Origin: Fibrobacter sp.
Lineage (GTDB): Bacteria; Fibrobacterota; Fibrobacteria; Fibrobacterales; Fibrobacteraceae
DNA: 64,000 bases
Assembly: GCA_024398835.1 (NCBI GenBank)
Contig: JAKSIK010000007.1
Location: 41,146 to 105,145, forward strand
Direction of reading: 5' to 3'
Shown here: one piece after another, positions 18,363-26,453 of the stretch
Layout of the letters: every line of letters starts with the position of its first letter
How positions within the stretch are numbered: position 1 is the first letter of the stretch
Notes under the pieces: model-generated
Told to the model about the DNA's origin: nothing
The model's database searches: none
Seen by the model: only the letters and a program-made list of their open reading frames with translations
Made by a program: the position numbers and the translations under genes

Positions 18363-18400
18363 AAAAGCCCGTGGACGCATCCGCGGGCGTTTCTTTCGTT
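18363..18400 (+). terminator. Hairpin terminator after glgC
   Basis: GCCCGtGGA (18367-18375) pairs with TCCgCGGGC (18380-18388) around CGCA, followed by GTTTCTTTCGTTT. Confidence 0.85.
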
Positions 18401-18414
18401 TATTACAAACAACA

Positions 18415-18444
18415 GAAATCCCCCGAGAGAACTCGGGGGATTTC
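18415..18444 (-). terminator. Perfect 13-bp hairpin terminator after the GH51 gene
   Basis: GAAATCCCCCGAG and CTCGGGGGATTTC are perfect inverted repeats around AGAA, 27 bases beyond the GH51 stop codon. It is symmetric, so it insulates glgC and the GH51 gene from each other. Confidence 0.88.
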
Positions 18445-18471
18445 CAAATCACTGATTTACGAATCTACGGA

Positions 18472-21400
18472 TTATTCCAAGACAATCAGGTTCACGGTAC
18501 GCTTGCCAACCTTTACAGGCTTAGACAGATCAACCGGTTTTGCCTTCTTGGAAGGATCGTTTTCCCAGCCTTCCTTCAGCTTTTCGGAGGTCTTATCCAA
18601 AGTCTGAATCTTGGCCTTACCCGTGAAGCCCGGGATGGAGAGCTTCAGCTCATAATCGCTGTAGGGGCTCTTGTTGATCACAAGGAGGCTCTTCTTCTTT
18701 CCATTTTCTGTGTAGTAGGTGGAAAGGAGAGATTCATTATCGCCTTCAATCGTGGTCTTGAGGAGCTTACCGCGAAGGCCGTCAGAAGCCATCTGGAATG
18801 CCCAGTAGCTAGGACGAGCACAGTTCATGCATTCTTCTGCAGAACGAGTCAGGTAACCGTAGTCACCGCCTTCCGGAGTGATGTCGTTGTGGATATCCCA
18901 GTACTGAGCGTTGTCCACATTTTCAGTGGCAAGCATACCGAGGTAGTCAGCAACGAACAAGCCGTTTTCCACAGCGATGGTCTGCGGACCAGGGTTGAAG
19001 TCCACGGAGTTCCATTCAGTGAGCCACAGTTCGAACTTCTTTTCCTTATGGAGTTCGGCAGTCCACTTGTCTACCAACTTGTGGAGGCGTTCGTAGATAG
19101 GAGCGAGATCCTGCGGAGCAGAGAGGAGGGCGAAGTCGTTTTCTTCACCATAGTGCTGCGGATAATGGTGCACAATGATACCGTCGGCAACATCACCAGC
19201 TTCACGAAGCATGTTGTCATTCCACTGACCGTCAAGAACACCCACGAGAGCAACCTTGATGGTGGGGTCAACCTTCTTCATGGCCACGATGAATTCGCGA
19301 GCACGCTTACCATAAATGGTACCGCCGTCTTTACCATACTTTTCATAGTAGGGATGCCAGTTACCATAGATTTCGTTACCCACTTCCCAGTACTTGATGC
19401 CAGCCTTCTTGTCCACGTTGGTGTGCTTCACCCAGGCAGCAGCTTCTTCAGCGGTGCCAGAACCGAAGTTCACCGTAAACATGGCGTTAGAACCAGTTTC
19501 CTTCAACCAGGCGAGGAATTCATCCGTATCGACCATCCAGTCGTGGTTGTCGAGGATTTCCTTCCAGTGGTCGTCATCAGCACGGAGGCCACCCGGATAG
19601 CGGATGATGCCGTGGTTGATGCGCTTGGCAAATTCAGCCGTCTGAACCTTGAACTTGGGGTTCTTCAGCATGTCGCCATCCCAGAGGGCAGCGTTGATAC
19701 CGAAGAGGCCGCCAGAAATTTCAGGATTGAGGACGTCAGAGGAGCCCTTCACTTCAACCTTCACCACTGCCGGACGGTCAGCAGCCTTCACTTCCCTCAT
19801 GTTGGTGAGCTTGATGTTATCCACTTCGAAGCTACCATTGGAGCCTTCTCCACCCGGTTTGAAGTCGAGGCTAGTGACCTTGTTCAAATCAAACACGCCA
19901 TTTTCCTTTGCGTTAGGCGGTTGGTAATAGGGGAACTTGGAGAATGCACGGAACGGTACAATCACAGTGTTGCGACCGCGAGGTACACCGGTGTTGGCAA
20001 CAAAGAGCTCGTTGCCAGCATCGCCAATCTGAACGGTAATGGACTGCCATGCACGTTCAGAATAGACGTCAAACATAATGCCCCAGTGCTTAGTCCAATC
20101 GCGATCAGCATCCGGACGACCGGTCTTTGCCATATCGAACACGATATCTACCCAGTCAGACATTTCAAAATGCTTGATGTTGAGAGAATGACCATCGAGT
20201 TTGGTAGTTGCGGCACCGACTTCAACTTCAACCTTGGACTTAGGACCATTAGACGGTTCCCACACGTCCTTGGCAAACTTGCTTTCGAAGTCTGTAATCA
20301 CCACCTCCGGAGCCTTGGAGTTCCAGCTATCCCACTTGATATCCGGGTCAACCCAGTCAATATTCTCAGTGAAGGTAATCTGGTCCACAAAGATGGTCAC
20401 AGGAGCGGGCTTGCCCGGTTCACCGGCGTTTTCACCCTTACCCACAGAGAAGCGGATTTCCTGAATCTTATCCCACTGGACATCCTTGGCAACTTCGGCC
20501 TGCTTGTTAGCATCCCAGGCCTTACCCTTTCCATTGAACTTCTTCAGAGGAATCTTGGCAAGTTTCCAATCGGTACCAACCTTGGCACCTTCAATCCAGT
20601 CATTGAGGCTAATCTTAGTCTGGCTCTTGATGTCGTTACCCTGGTTGTCCAGGATACCGACATACACCTTTTCGCCACCAAGTTTACCCTTAATCCAGAA
20701 ATAGAGGCCACCCTTATCGCGAACCTTGGAAAGGTCAATGAACTTGCCTTCACCAAGAGAGTAGGTCACACCAGACCAGTCATTGTTATCAATGTACATG
20801 GCGAGGACGTTCGGGTTGCCAGAGGTCTTGGACTGAGCTTCGCGTTGGGCGGAAAGACCACCATAGCTGTAACTGAAGCCCTTCAGGTTGTTGTCATAGA
20901 AGGTAGCAAGAGTCTTTGCCTTGCCATCCAGCTTGGCCGGATCCTTGGGTCCATCGATGACATCGTTATTTTCATCCCAATAGATGATCTTTGCCTTGGG
21001 CTTAGCCTTTTTGTTGCCCTTCACAATCTCGATATTGTCTACCCAAATTTCGAAATCTGTGGCAGCACTCTTATCAATGGAGAAACGAATTTCTGCAATC
21101 TTATCCCAATCAATGCGAGCAGGGAATTCAGACTTGCGGGTATTATCCCAATACAAGCCACGATCAGGGAAATCCACCAGCGGAATGGAAACCTTTTTCC
21201 AATCCGTAGTAATGGCGCCACCTTCGATGTACTTGTTCATGGGAAGGACAACCTGAGTCTTCTTGCCATCACCCACTTCGTCATCCAAAAGACCAACCTT
21301 AACAGTTTCGCCGCCCTTCTTGCCCTTGATCATGAATTCAATCTTGGAATCAAGCATGTACTTGTTCAAGTCGAAGAATTCATTATAAAGGCAGATGGAT

Positions 21401-21645
21401 GCGCCGGAATATTCCTTAGGATCCAACTTAATATTCAAAGCAGCCTTAGATTTGTAACCACCCTCCTTGGTGATGGTCACACCTTTACTTGTGCCACCGT
21501 ATGCATAGTCAAAGCCACCTTGACGATATTGTTCGTCAAAGAACTTGTAGACTACCAAACGAGGCGGTTTCTGCTGAGCCATCGCAGCTGTGACCGCCAT
21601 TCCCAGAAGGAATACGGACGCAACTTTCAACGTTTGCTTCATCAT
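18472..21645 (-). CDS. celF: Secreted multi-CBM GH51 glycosidase, endoglucanase F-like
   Basis: Signal peptide MMKQTLKVASVFLLGMAVTAAMA, then three jelly-roll carbohydrate-binding modules: two related CBM30/11-like copies (about residues 30-235 and 255-465, each ending IRFS...DNI/DQI) and a third CBM11-like module (about 480-650). The catalytic (beta/alpha)8 GH51 domain occupies the rest. The acid/base Glu is in YWEVGNEIYG and the nucleophile Glu is in LWLTEWNSVDF. GH51 includes arabinofuranosidases and endoglucanases. The module order and mature size near 116 kDa resemble my recollection of Fibrobacter endoglucanase F, a cellulose-binding enzyme, so cellulose is the likely substrate. ATG at 21645 follows AAGGA by 8 bases; an earlier ATG overlaps that site. 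A symmetric terminator follows. Confidence 0.88.
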   Translation of the reverse strand: MMKQTLKVASVFLLGMAVTAAMAQQKPPRLVVYKFFDEQYRQGGFDYAYGGTSKGVTITKEGGYKSKAALNIKLDPKEYSGASICLYNEFFDLNKYMLDSKIEFMIKGKKGGETVKVGLLDDEVGDGKKTQVVLPMNKYIEGGAITTDWKKVSIPLVDFPDRGLYWDNTRKSEFPARIDWDKIAEIRFSIDKSAATDFEIWVDNIEIVKGNKKAKPKAKIIYWDENNDVIDGPKDPAKLDGKAKTLATFYDNNLKGFSYSYGGLSAQREAQSKTSGNPNVLAMYIDNNDWSGVTYSLGEGKFIDLSKVRDKGGLYFWIKGKLGGEKVYVGILDNQGNDIKSQTKISLNDWIEGAKVGTDWKLAKIPLKKFNGKGKAWDANKQAEVAKDVQWDKIQEIRFSVGKGENAGEPGKPAPVTIFVDQITFTENIDWVDPDIKWDSWNSKAPEVVITDFESKFAKDVWEPSNGPKSKVEVEVGAATTKLDGHSLNIKHFEMSDWVDIVFDMAKTGRPDADRDWTKHWGIMFDVYSERAWQSITVQIGDAGNELFVANTGVPRGRNTVIVPFRAFSKFPYYQPPNAKENGVFDLNKVTSLDFKPGGEGSNGSFEVDNIKLTNMREVKAADRPAVVKVEVKGSSDVLNPEISGGLFGINAALWDGDMLKNPKFKVQTAEFAKRINHGIIRYPGGLRADDDHWKEILDNHDWMVDTDEFLAWLKETGSNAMFTVNFGSGTAEEAAAWVKHTNVDKKAGIKYWEVGNEIYGNWHPYYEKYGKDGGTIYGKRAREFIVAMKKVDPTIKVALVGVLDGQWNDNMLREAGDVADGIIVHHYPQHYGEENDFALLSAPQDLAPIYERLHKLVDKWTAELHKEKKFELWLTEWNSVDFNPGPQTIAVENGLFVADYLGMLATENVDNAQYWDIHNDITPEGGDYGYLTRSAEECMNCARPSYWAFQMASDGLRGKLLKTTIEGDNESLLSTYYTENGKKKSLLVINKSPYSDYELKLSIPGFTGKAKIQTLDKTSEKLKEGWENDPSKKAKPVDLSKPVKVGKRTVNLIVLE

Positions 21646-21692
21646 ATGTCTCATCCTTATGTTTAGGTTTTGTTTTTTGAAATTTAAACTCT

Positions 21693-21721
21693 TAGATATG
21701 TAAAGTACTCTGCGCAAGCAA
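21693..21721 (-). promoter_or_regulatory. Candidate promoter of the GH51 gene
   Basis: On the minus strand TTGCTT (21721-21716), a 17-base spacer and TATCTA (21698-21693) lie about 45 bases before the ATG, inside the short gap after the DsbA-like gene. This would allow the cellulase to be expressed independently of its neighbour. Confidence 0.55.
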
Positions 21722-21744
21722 TTTTGCGTGCACAGAAGAAAACA

Positions 21745-22479
21745 CTACTTGGCTTCCTTCAGCATCTTCTCCACGAGATCCGGGCTGAAGCGGTCTTGAC
21801 GCTTACCATTGATGTAGAAGTTAGGCGTTCCCTGAACACCAACCTTCACACCCAACTGGAAGTCCTTGTCGATGCGAGCAGACATGGCAGAATCAAGAAC
21901 CATGTCCTTCTTGAACTGTTCGATGTTCAAGCCGACCTGTTTTGCAACTTCGATATAGATGGAATCGCTGAGCTCCTTGGAATGGGGAGCCAAGGCGTAA
22001 CGATATTCCCAGAACTTGCCCTGCTTGTGGGCTGCAATGGAAGACGCAGCAGCAGCCTGAGCATTAACATGGAAACTCAGAGGAAAATGCTTGTACACGA
22101 ACTTGATTTCGTTGGGGTACTTCTTGTTCAGTTCCTGCATCACCGGAGCAATACGGCTGCAGTAGGGGCACTGGAATTCGGTAAATTCCACAATGGTGAG
22201 CTTCGGGTTCTTGGTGTTGCCGAACACTGGGCTATCTTCATCAGGGATGTCCCACACCTTGTTGTCCGCTTCCATCTCGGCACGGGCCTGTTCCAAAGAA
22301 ATGCCGCGTTTGTCCAAAGCATATTTGAGGACTTCAAACTCTTCCTTCAAAACATTGAAATTCTTCTCAAGAGAATCCAACTTAGCTTGTCCACCAAAGG
22401 AACCTCCGGCAGAAGCTTGATTACAGGCAACAAGGCTACCAACCAGGATAGCCAATGCGATAATGGAAAAATGTTTCAT
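21745..22479 (-). CDS. DsbA-like thioredoxin-fold lipoprotein
   Basis: A lipoprotein signal peptide (MKHFSIIALAILVGSLVAC) anchors a mature protein with a short coiled segment (about residues 30-70, SLEKNFNVLKEEFEVLKYALDK) and a DsbA/DsbG-type thioredoxin domain. The redox motif is CPYC in TEFQCPYCSRIAP, and the cis-proline loop reads VQGTPNFYINGK. Such proteins oxidise or isomerise disulfides in exported proteins. Its place directly upstream of a secreted cellulase suggests help with folding of exported enzymes, which is inference. ATG at 22479 has AAAGGA 5 bases upstream; a slightly earlier ATG overlaps that site. A strong hairpin lies in the leader. Confidence 0.9.
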   Translation of the reverse strand: MKHFSIIALAILVGSLVACNQASAGGSFGGQAKLDSLEKNFNVLKEEFEVLKYALDKRGISLEQARAEMEADNKVWDIPDEDSPVFGNTKNPKLTIVEFTEFQCPYCSRIAPVMQELNKKYPNEIKFVYKHFPLSFHVNAQAAAASSIAAHKQGKFWEYRYALAPHSKELSDSIYIEVAKQVGLNIEQFKKDMVLDSAMSARIDKDFQLGVKVGVQGTPNFYINGKRQDRFSPDLVEKMLKEAK

Positions 22480-22509
22480 ATTCATCCTTTACTTTTTATA
22501 TAAACTCGC

Positions 22510-22528
22510 AGACCACCCTCGGTGGTCT
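22510..22528 (-). promoter_or_regulatory. Perfect 8-bp hairpin in the leader of the DsbA-like gene
   Basis: AGACCACC and GGTGGTCT pair perfectly around CTC, about 30-50 bases upstream of the ATG. On the minus strand no T-run follows, so a terminator for the upstream gene is unlikely. It may stabilise the message or act in regulation. Confidence 0.4.
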
Positions 22529-22596
22529 ACCTTCATTATTTTGAAATATATAAAAAGAACCTGCGATATGATGCATATCACATATTTTATGGAAAG

Positions 22597-22694
22597 GTTG
22601 GAGATTAACGGGATTCCCATGCCGCGGAGTCCGCCGACTCACAACTGATTGAGCATCAATGAGTTACGGCCGAATGCCTGCAAGCCAACTTTTT
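22597..22694. other. Highly structured intergenic element of unknown role
   Basis: Closing pairs GTTGG (22597-22601) and CCAAC (22685-22689), followed on the plus strand by TTTTT, enclose nested inverted repeats: GCCGACTCA with TGAGT-ta-CGGC (22633-22641 and 22660-22670), ATTGA/TCAAT (22648-22660) and GGGATTCCC (22610-22618). No coding frame and no family were recognised. It could be a small RNA on the plus strand or a leader structure of the minus-strand DsbA-like gene. Confidence 0.4.
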
Positions 22695-23391
22695 ATGCGC
22701 AAAAATCTTTTACGGACTGGGTGGGGTTCGTAATGTACTGAAGTGCAGCCTTATTTTGACGGACTGCGGCCATCTGCACCTTCTCGCCGGGGCGGGAAAC
22801 AAACTGAATAGCACGAAAATCTGCCTCCACTGCCGCCATTTGAATGTTTTCCATCATGCGGTTGCGGACACTTACAAGTTCAAAAACGCGATAATCCGTC
22901 CGCACTGCGGCCGCTACAAGTTCCGGTGTAGGACGCATTACCTCTTGAATATACTCCGGATTCCGCTCTACAGCGGCAATCTGCACCTTCAGACCCGGAT
23001 TTCTAACGAATTTCATGGCATCAGCACTCTGGCGAACGGCTTCCGCCCACAAATCATCGCCTGCGCCTTCAATTTTCTTGACTATGGTCCAATCCGCCCG
23101 AACAGCGGCCTTCAAAAGTTCTGAATTCTGAATATATTTGAGAATATTCGGATCCGCCTGAATGGCTGTTTGCAGTTTTTCCTCGCTAATAGCGTTTAAA
23201 GACGTCTTCAGCGCCTCAGAAGGCTCCTTTATATAGAGAATGGCCTGGACATTCTTTTCAAAAGCAGCCTGCTGAACCTTTTCCGTGGGATTTTGAATCA
23301 AACTGATAGCAAACCAGTTAAGGCCAACTGCTTCAAGTTGTTCTTCTTCAGAAGGATTCTCGATTTTTTTGATTTCCGTCCAGGATTGCAT
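22693..23391 (-). CDS. DUF4116-like helical-repeat protein
   Basis: The 232 residues consist of about nine short helix-pair repeats with a recurrent AAVRxxxxAxxYIxNPTxxVQxAA pattern (for example QMAAVRQNKAALQYITNPT near the end), as in DUF4116 proteins. No signal peptide or membrane helix is seen, so it is probably cytoplasmic. DUF4116 function is not established; the repeats look like a solenoid for protein contacts. ATG at 23391 has GAGG 4 bases upstream; a longer frame adds 14 residues without support. The next gene upstream encodes a very small membrane protein. Confidence 0.75.
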   Translation of the reverse strand: MQSWTEIKKIENPSEEEQLEAVGLNWFAISLIQNPTEKVQQAAFEKNVQAILYIKEPSEALKTSLNAISEEKLQTAIQADPNILKYIQNSELLKAAVRADWTIVKKIEGAGDDLWAEAVRQSADAMKFVRNPGLKVQIAAVERNPEYIQEVMRPTPELVAAAVRTDYRVFELVSVRNRMMENIQMAAVEADFRAIQFVSRPGEKVQMAAVRQNKAALQYITNPTQSVKDFCA

Positions 23392-23479
23392 AAAACCTCG
23401 CTTGTCATCCAAAAGATAAATAAAAACAAGCAATTTATTGAAAAAAGCCTCATTTCAGCCCCTTTCTCATCATATTTTA

Positions 23480-23623
23480 TCATAAAAGAAGGCACAACAC
23501 ACCAAATAAAATGATTGGAACTCCTATCTTGAAGAAGAAGTACAAACAGCCGGCATCCATAAGGTCCATTTTCCCGGTAAAGAGGAACAGTACCACAGCA
23601 ATAAGAAGGATTGTCGTCAACAT
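23480..23623 (-). CDS. Small two-helix membrane protein (47 aa)
   Basis: The frame reads MLTTILLIAVVLFLFTG, a short KMDLMDAGC loop, then a second hydrophobic stretch (IGVPIILFGVLCLLL) up to TGA. GGAGG lies 5 bases before the ATG, one of the best ribosome-binding sites in the region. Two predicted membrane helices with a tight loop and a free Cys suggest a small membrane-embedded accessory protein. No family was recognised. Its stop lies about 90 bases upstream of the DUF4116-like gene on the same strand. It is below common gene-caller length limits. Confidence 0.65.
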   Translation of the reverse strand: MLTTILLIAVVLFLFTGKMDLMDAGCLYFFFKIGVPIILFGVLCLLL

Positions 23624-23765
23624 AGGTGCCTCCACACTTAAATATAATTCTTAAACATGTCATAATTTGACAATTTGAAGTTTTTTGACAAAAAGGATTG
23701 TTGCACCTCCAATATGTCGTCTTGTCAAAACAAATTCCCGTTTTTTTCTAGATTGCAAGCAAAAT

Positions 23766-24929
23766 ATGATGCAAACGGAACGCTACATCCTCGTAGATAC
23801 GCCAGAATCCTTCAAGTCCCTGCTTGAAGATTTGGAGCTATACGACATGGCCGCCGTAGACACGGAAGCGGATTCCATGCACCATTATGCCACAAGGCTC
23901 TGCCTCATTCAAATCACCATCGGCGAGCACCACTACATCGTGGACCCTCTTTGCGGTTTGAATATTGCGCCGCTGTTCCAGGCCAAGGCCATGCAGACCC
24001 TCATCTTCCATGGGGCTGATTACGACCTGCGGCTTCTGTGGCAGACCTACGGATTTTCGCCCAAGCACATCTTCGACACTATGCTGGCTGCACGGCTTTT
24101 AGGCGAAGAACACCTGGGCCTTGCGGACCTTGTCCGGAAGTATTTCGGTGACGAACTGAAGAAAGAAAACCAGAAGGCGGACTGGACCATTCGTCCGCTG
24201 CCGCTAGACATGTGCGAATACGCCATCCACGACACCTTCTACCTGCACGAACTTTGCGCCATTCTCGCCGAGGAACTCAATGTCAAAGGCCGCATGGATT
24301 GGCTCATGGAGCAGTGCGATACTTTGATTGAACACGCTAAGAAGAAGCCAGAAAAACTCAGAGACCCTTGGCGAATCACAGGTTCCAGCCAGTTTGACCG
24401 TTGTTCTCTCAATATTCTGAAGCATATTTGGGATTGGCGAGAAAAAGAGGCTGAGGCTCTGGACCGTCCGCCCTATAAAGTAATGCCCGCAGAACTCATG
24501 CTGGCCATTGTAAGAGTGCTACACCACACCTTCCCCACTGTGGACGAAGCCAGACTACCAAGGCTTCCGCGGAATTTCAAGGAAGAGCGCCTGAACTCCT
24601 TTATGGAGATGCTGAAAGCAGCCGTGGAGACCCCTGAAAACGAATGGCCCGAAAAACTCCCCAAGGCACCACCTCCAACCGTCATTCCCCATTCTGAACT
24701 TTTGGCAATACTCAAAGCCTGGCGTGACGAAAAAGCTGCAGCCCTTCAGTTGGACCCTGCGCTGTTAGGGAACAAGGCTCAAATGATTTGGCTGGCGATT
24801 CCAGGCGACGTTCCATGGGAAACTCGCTTTGAAGAGGCCCACTTGATGAACTGGCAAAAGAAGATTTGGACAGAAATTCTCCAGAAGGAACTTCCTAAAG
24901 CCCCTCGCATCGGAGGTGAAGAACAATGA
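23766..24929 (+). CDS. rnd: Ribonuclease D-like 3'-5' exonuclease
   Basis: The N-terminal DEDDy exonuclease domain (about residues 1-190) has ExoI VDTEADS (Asp and Glu ligands), ExoII FHGADYDLRLL and ExoIII YAIHDTFYL with the Tyr/Asp pair. The C-terminal part contains an HRDC-like helical domain (LKHIWDWREKEAEALDRPP...) and a second HRDC-like region near the end (LKAWRDEKAAALQLDPAL). RNase D trims 3' ends of tRNA precursors. I chose the ATG at 23766, where the conserved N-terminus begins; no Shine-Dalgarno is visible and an AT-rich TCTAGATT lies just upstream. The stop overlaps the next gene by 4 bases (ATGA), which points to translational coupling. Confidence 0.9.
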   Translation: MMQTERYILVDTPESFKSLLEDLELYDMAAVDTEADSMHHYATRLCLIQITIGEHHYIVDPLCGLNIAPLFQAKAMQTLIFHGADYDLRLLWQTYGFSPKHIFDTMLAARLLGEEHLGLADLVRKYFGDELKKENQKADWTIRPLPLDMCEYAIHDTFYLHELCAILAEELNVKGRMDWLMEQCDTLIEHAKKKPEKLRDPWRITGSSQFDRCSLNILKHIWDWREKEAEALDRPPYKVMPAELMLAIVRVLHHTFPTVDEARLPRLPRNFKEERLNSFMEMLKAAVETPENEWPEKLPKAPPPTVIPHSELLAILKAWRDEKAAALQLDPALLGNKAQMIWLAIPGDVPWETRFEEAHLMNWQKKIWTEILQKELPKAPRIGGEEQ

Positions 24930-25510
24930 CTTTAGCCATCTTTGCTCTGATACTGTGTTTTCTTGTATTCGGGTCCAATGTCGTCATTGAACTCATCCAG
25001 AAGAAATCCCGTGAAAAGGCCGGAGAATCCATTATCAAAGAGCCCTGGGTGGAGATTCACGATATACCCGGATACCATGACGCCCGAAAGATCGCGGCAT
25101 TCTACCCCATGAAGGGAGAAGCAAACATTCTCCCCATCGTAGAAGAATTGGCGCGTGAAGGAAGGCTACTACTTCCCCGTTGCACGGGAGAATCCACCAT
25201 GGAATTTTTTTCCATTTCAAATTTGAAAAAGGATTTGGAAAAAGGAAAGTTCGGAATCATGGAACCCAAGGCAGATCTCGAGCCCTGGACTGGAGACATT
25301 CCCATATTCCTCGTTCCAGGAACAAAGTTCAATTGGGATGGCAGTCGCAAAGGGCACGGCAAAGGTTACTATGACCGCTACCTCGCCAAATATCCGGGAG
25401 CCTACAAGGCTGGGCTTGCCACACCCAAGCAAATCACAGACGAACCTTTAGAACAAAAAGCAACCGACATCAAGATGAATTCCATCATTGCGTGCCGCGA
25501 AAGATATTAG
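24926..25510 (+). CDS. 5-formyltetrahydrofolate cyclo-ligase family protein with an N-terminal membrane helix
   Basis: The family converts 5-formyl-THF to methenyl-THF with ATP. The C-terminal signature is intact: FLVPGTKFNWDGSRKGHGKGYYDRYL binds ATP and substrate; EVN-like EANILPIVEEL and PRC segments correspond to the folate site. The usual N-terminal Arg/Lys-rich helix (the start of the enzyme) is replaced by a hydrophobic stretch (about residues 3-22, LAIFALILCFLVFGSNVVIEL), predicting a membrane anchor with the enzyme in the cytoplasm. The ATG overlaps the RNase D stop. Activity is plausible, though the altered N-terminus and lack of the first basic motif leave some doubt. Confidence 0.85.
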   Translation: MTLAIFALILCFLVFGSNVVIELIQKKSREKAGESIIKEPWVEIHDIPGYHDARKIAAFYPMKGEANILPIVEELAREGRLLLPRCTGESTMEFFSISNLKKDLEKGKFGIMEPKADLEPWTGDIPIFLVPGTKFNWDGSRKGHGKGYYDRYLAKYPGAYKAGLATPKQITDEPLEQKATDIKMNSIIACRERY

Positions 25511-25521
25511 TCAGGTAAATT

Positions 25522-26418
25522 ATGTTCGATAGAGAGAATAACGAGAGACGCTTTGGCCGCGGGCCACGCCCGAATTTTGGTGAGCCACGATTCCGCCAAG
25601 GCGACAGAGGTTTTGACCGCAGGCCAAGACCCGAGAATGTGGTAGTGGCCAAGGGAGATGCCGATGCCGCTCCTCAGGTAGCCGTTGGCGGCATTAAAGA
25701 GGTGGAGGAACTTCTACAAAAAGATCCTCTAAAGATTCACCGCATACTCTTTATGCACCAGTCCGGGAATCCTAAACTCTACGAACTGCAAAAACTGGCC
25801 AAACGGAACCATGTCCATGTGCAGCAGGTAGATTCCAAAATTCTGGATTCCTACGCCAGACCCAATCATGGGGTTGTGGCTCTTATGAACGAAAAAGAAC
25901 TGCTCTCCTGGATGGATGTCCGTGAAGAATTCTTCTCCGCAAAAGAGCGAGGCGAAAAGAAGCTGGTGGCAGTCGCAACCAACATTGAGGATCCCCGCAA
26001 TCTCGGAGCCTGTATCCGCAGTTGCCTCGCTCTCGGCGTAGACATCTTCCTCATTCCCGCCAAGGGGATGTGCGGCATCACTCCAAGTGTAGCGCGGACC
26101 TCTGCTGGCGCTCTGGAGAAAATGCGCATCTGCAGGCCAGACAATCTTGAAGCAGCCATCGGTGAACTCAAGATGGCGGGTTACCAGATTCTGGGCCTTG
26201 ACGCCGACACCCAGACCAATTTGGCCAATTTCAAGTTTGCGGACCAGGTTGTTATTGCCGTAGGTGGCGAAGACGTAGGCCTCCCCCCCTTCATCAAAAA
26301 ACAGTGCGATGCAGTCCTTCGCATACCTATGAAGCCGGAAGCACACTCCTATAATGCATCTGTAGCACTTTCGCTGGGCCTTTACGAATTTGCACGTTTG
26401 CGTATCGGGATTGAATAA
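25522..26418 (+). CDS. SPOUT RNA 2'-O-methyltransferase, RlmB/TrmH type
   Basis: TrmH-family knotted methyltransferase. After an Arg/Gly/Pro-rich tail of about 38 residues (GRGPRPNFGEPRFRQGDRGF) comes a substrate-binding domain (about 55-125, with KIHRILFMHQSG) and the catalytic domain. Motif 1 is NIEDPRNLGACIRS with the catalytic Asn and Arg, motif 2 is AVGGEDVGLPPF, and motif 3 is IPMKPEAHSYNASVALSLGLYE, where SYN replaces the usual SLN. The likely target is a ribose in 23S rRNA, as for RlmB (G2251), but TrmH paralogues are hard to tell apart. It starts 12 bases after the cycloligase gene. Confidence 0.88.
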   Translation: MFDRENNERRFGRGPRPNFGEPRFRQGDRGFDRRPRPENVVVAKGDADAAPQVAVGGIKEVEELLQKDPLKIHRILFMHQSGNPKLYELQKLAKRNHVHVQQVDSKILDSYARPNHGVVALMNEKELLSWMDVREEFFSAKERGEKKLVAVATNIEDPRNLGACIRSCLALGVDIFLIPAKGMCGITPSVARTSAGALEKMRICRPDNLEAAIGELKMAGYQILGLDADTQTNLANFKFADQVVIAVGGEDVGLPPFIKKQCDAVLRIPMKPEAHSYNASVALSLGLYEFARLRIGIE

Positions 26419-26453
26419 GTTATTCTTGTAATAGAAAAACAAAGGGGTTTTGT

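Noticed and set aside
18889..21666. 925-residue open frame opposite the GH51 gene
   Set aside because: Composition and position show that it is a mirror frame of the cellulase; no ribosome site or domain.
22560..22590. GATAT-gatgc-ATATC palindrome as a CRP-type operator
   Set aside because: Only five-base arms, no known regulator here, and such AT palindromes are common in AT-rich gaps.
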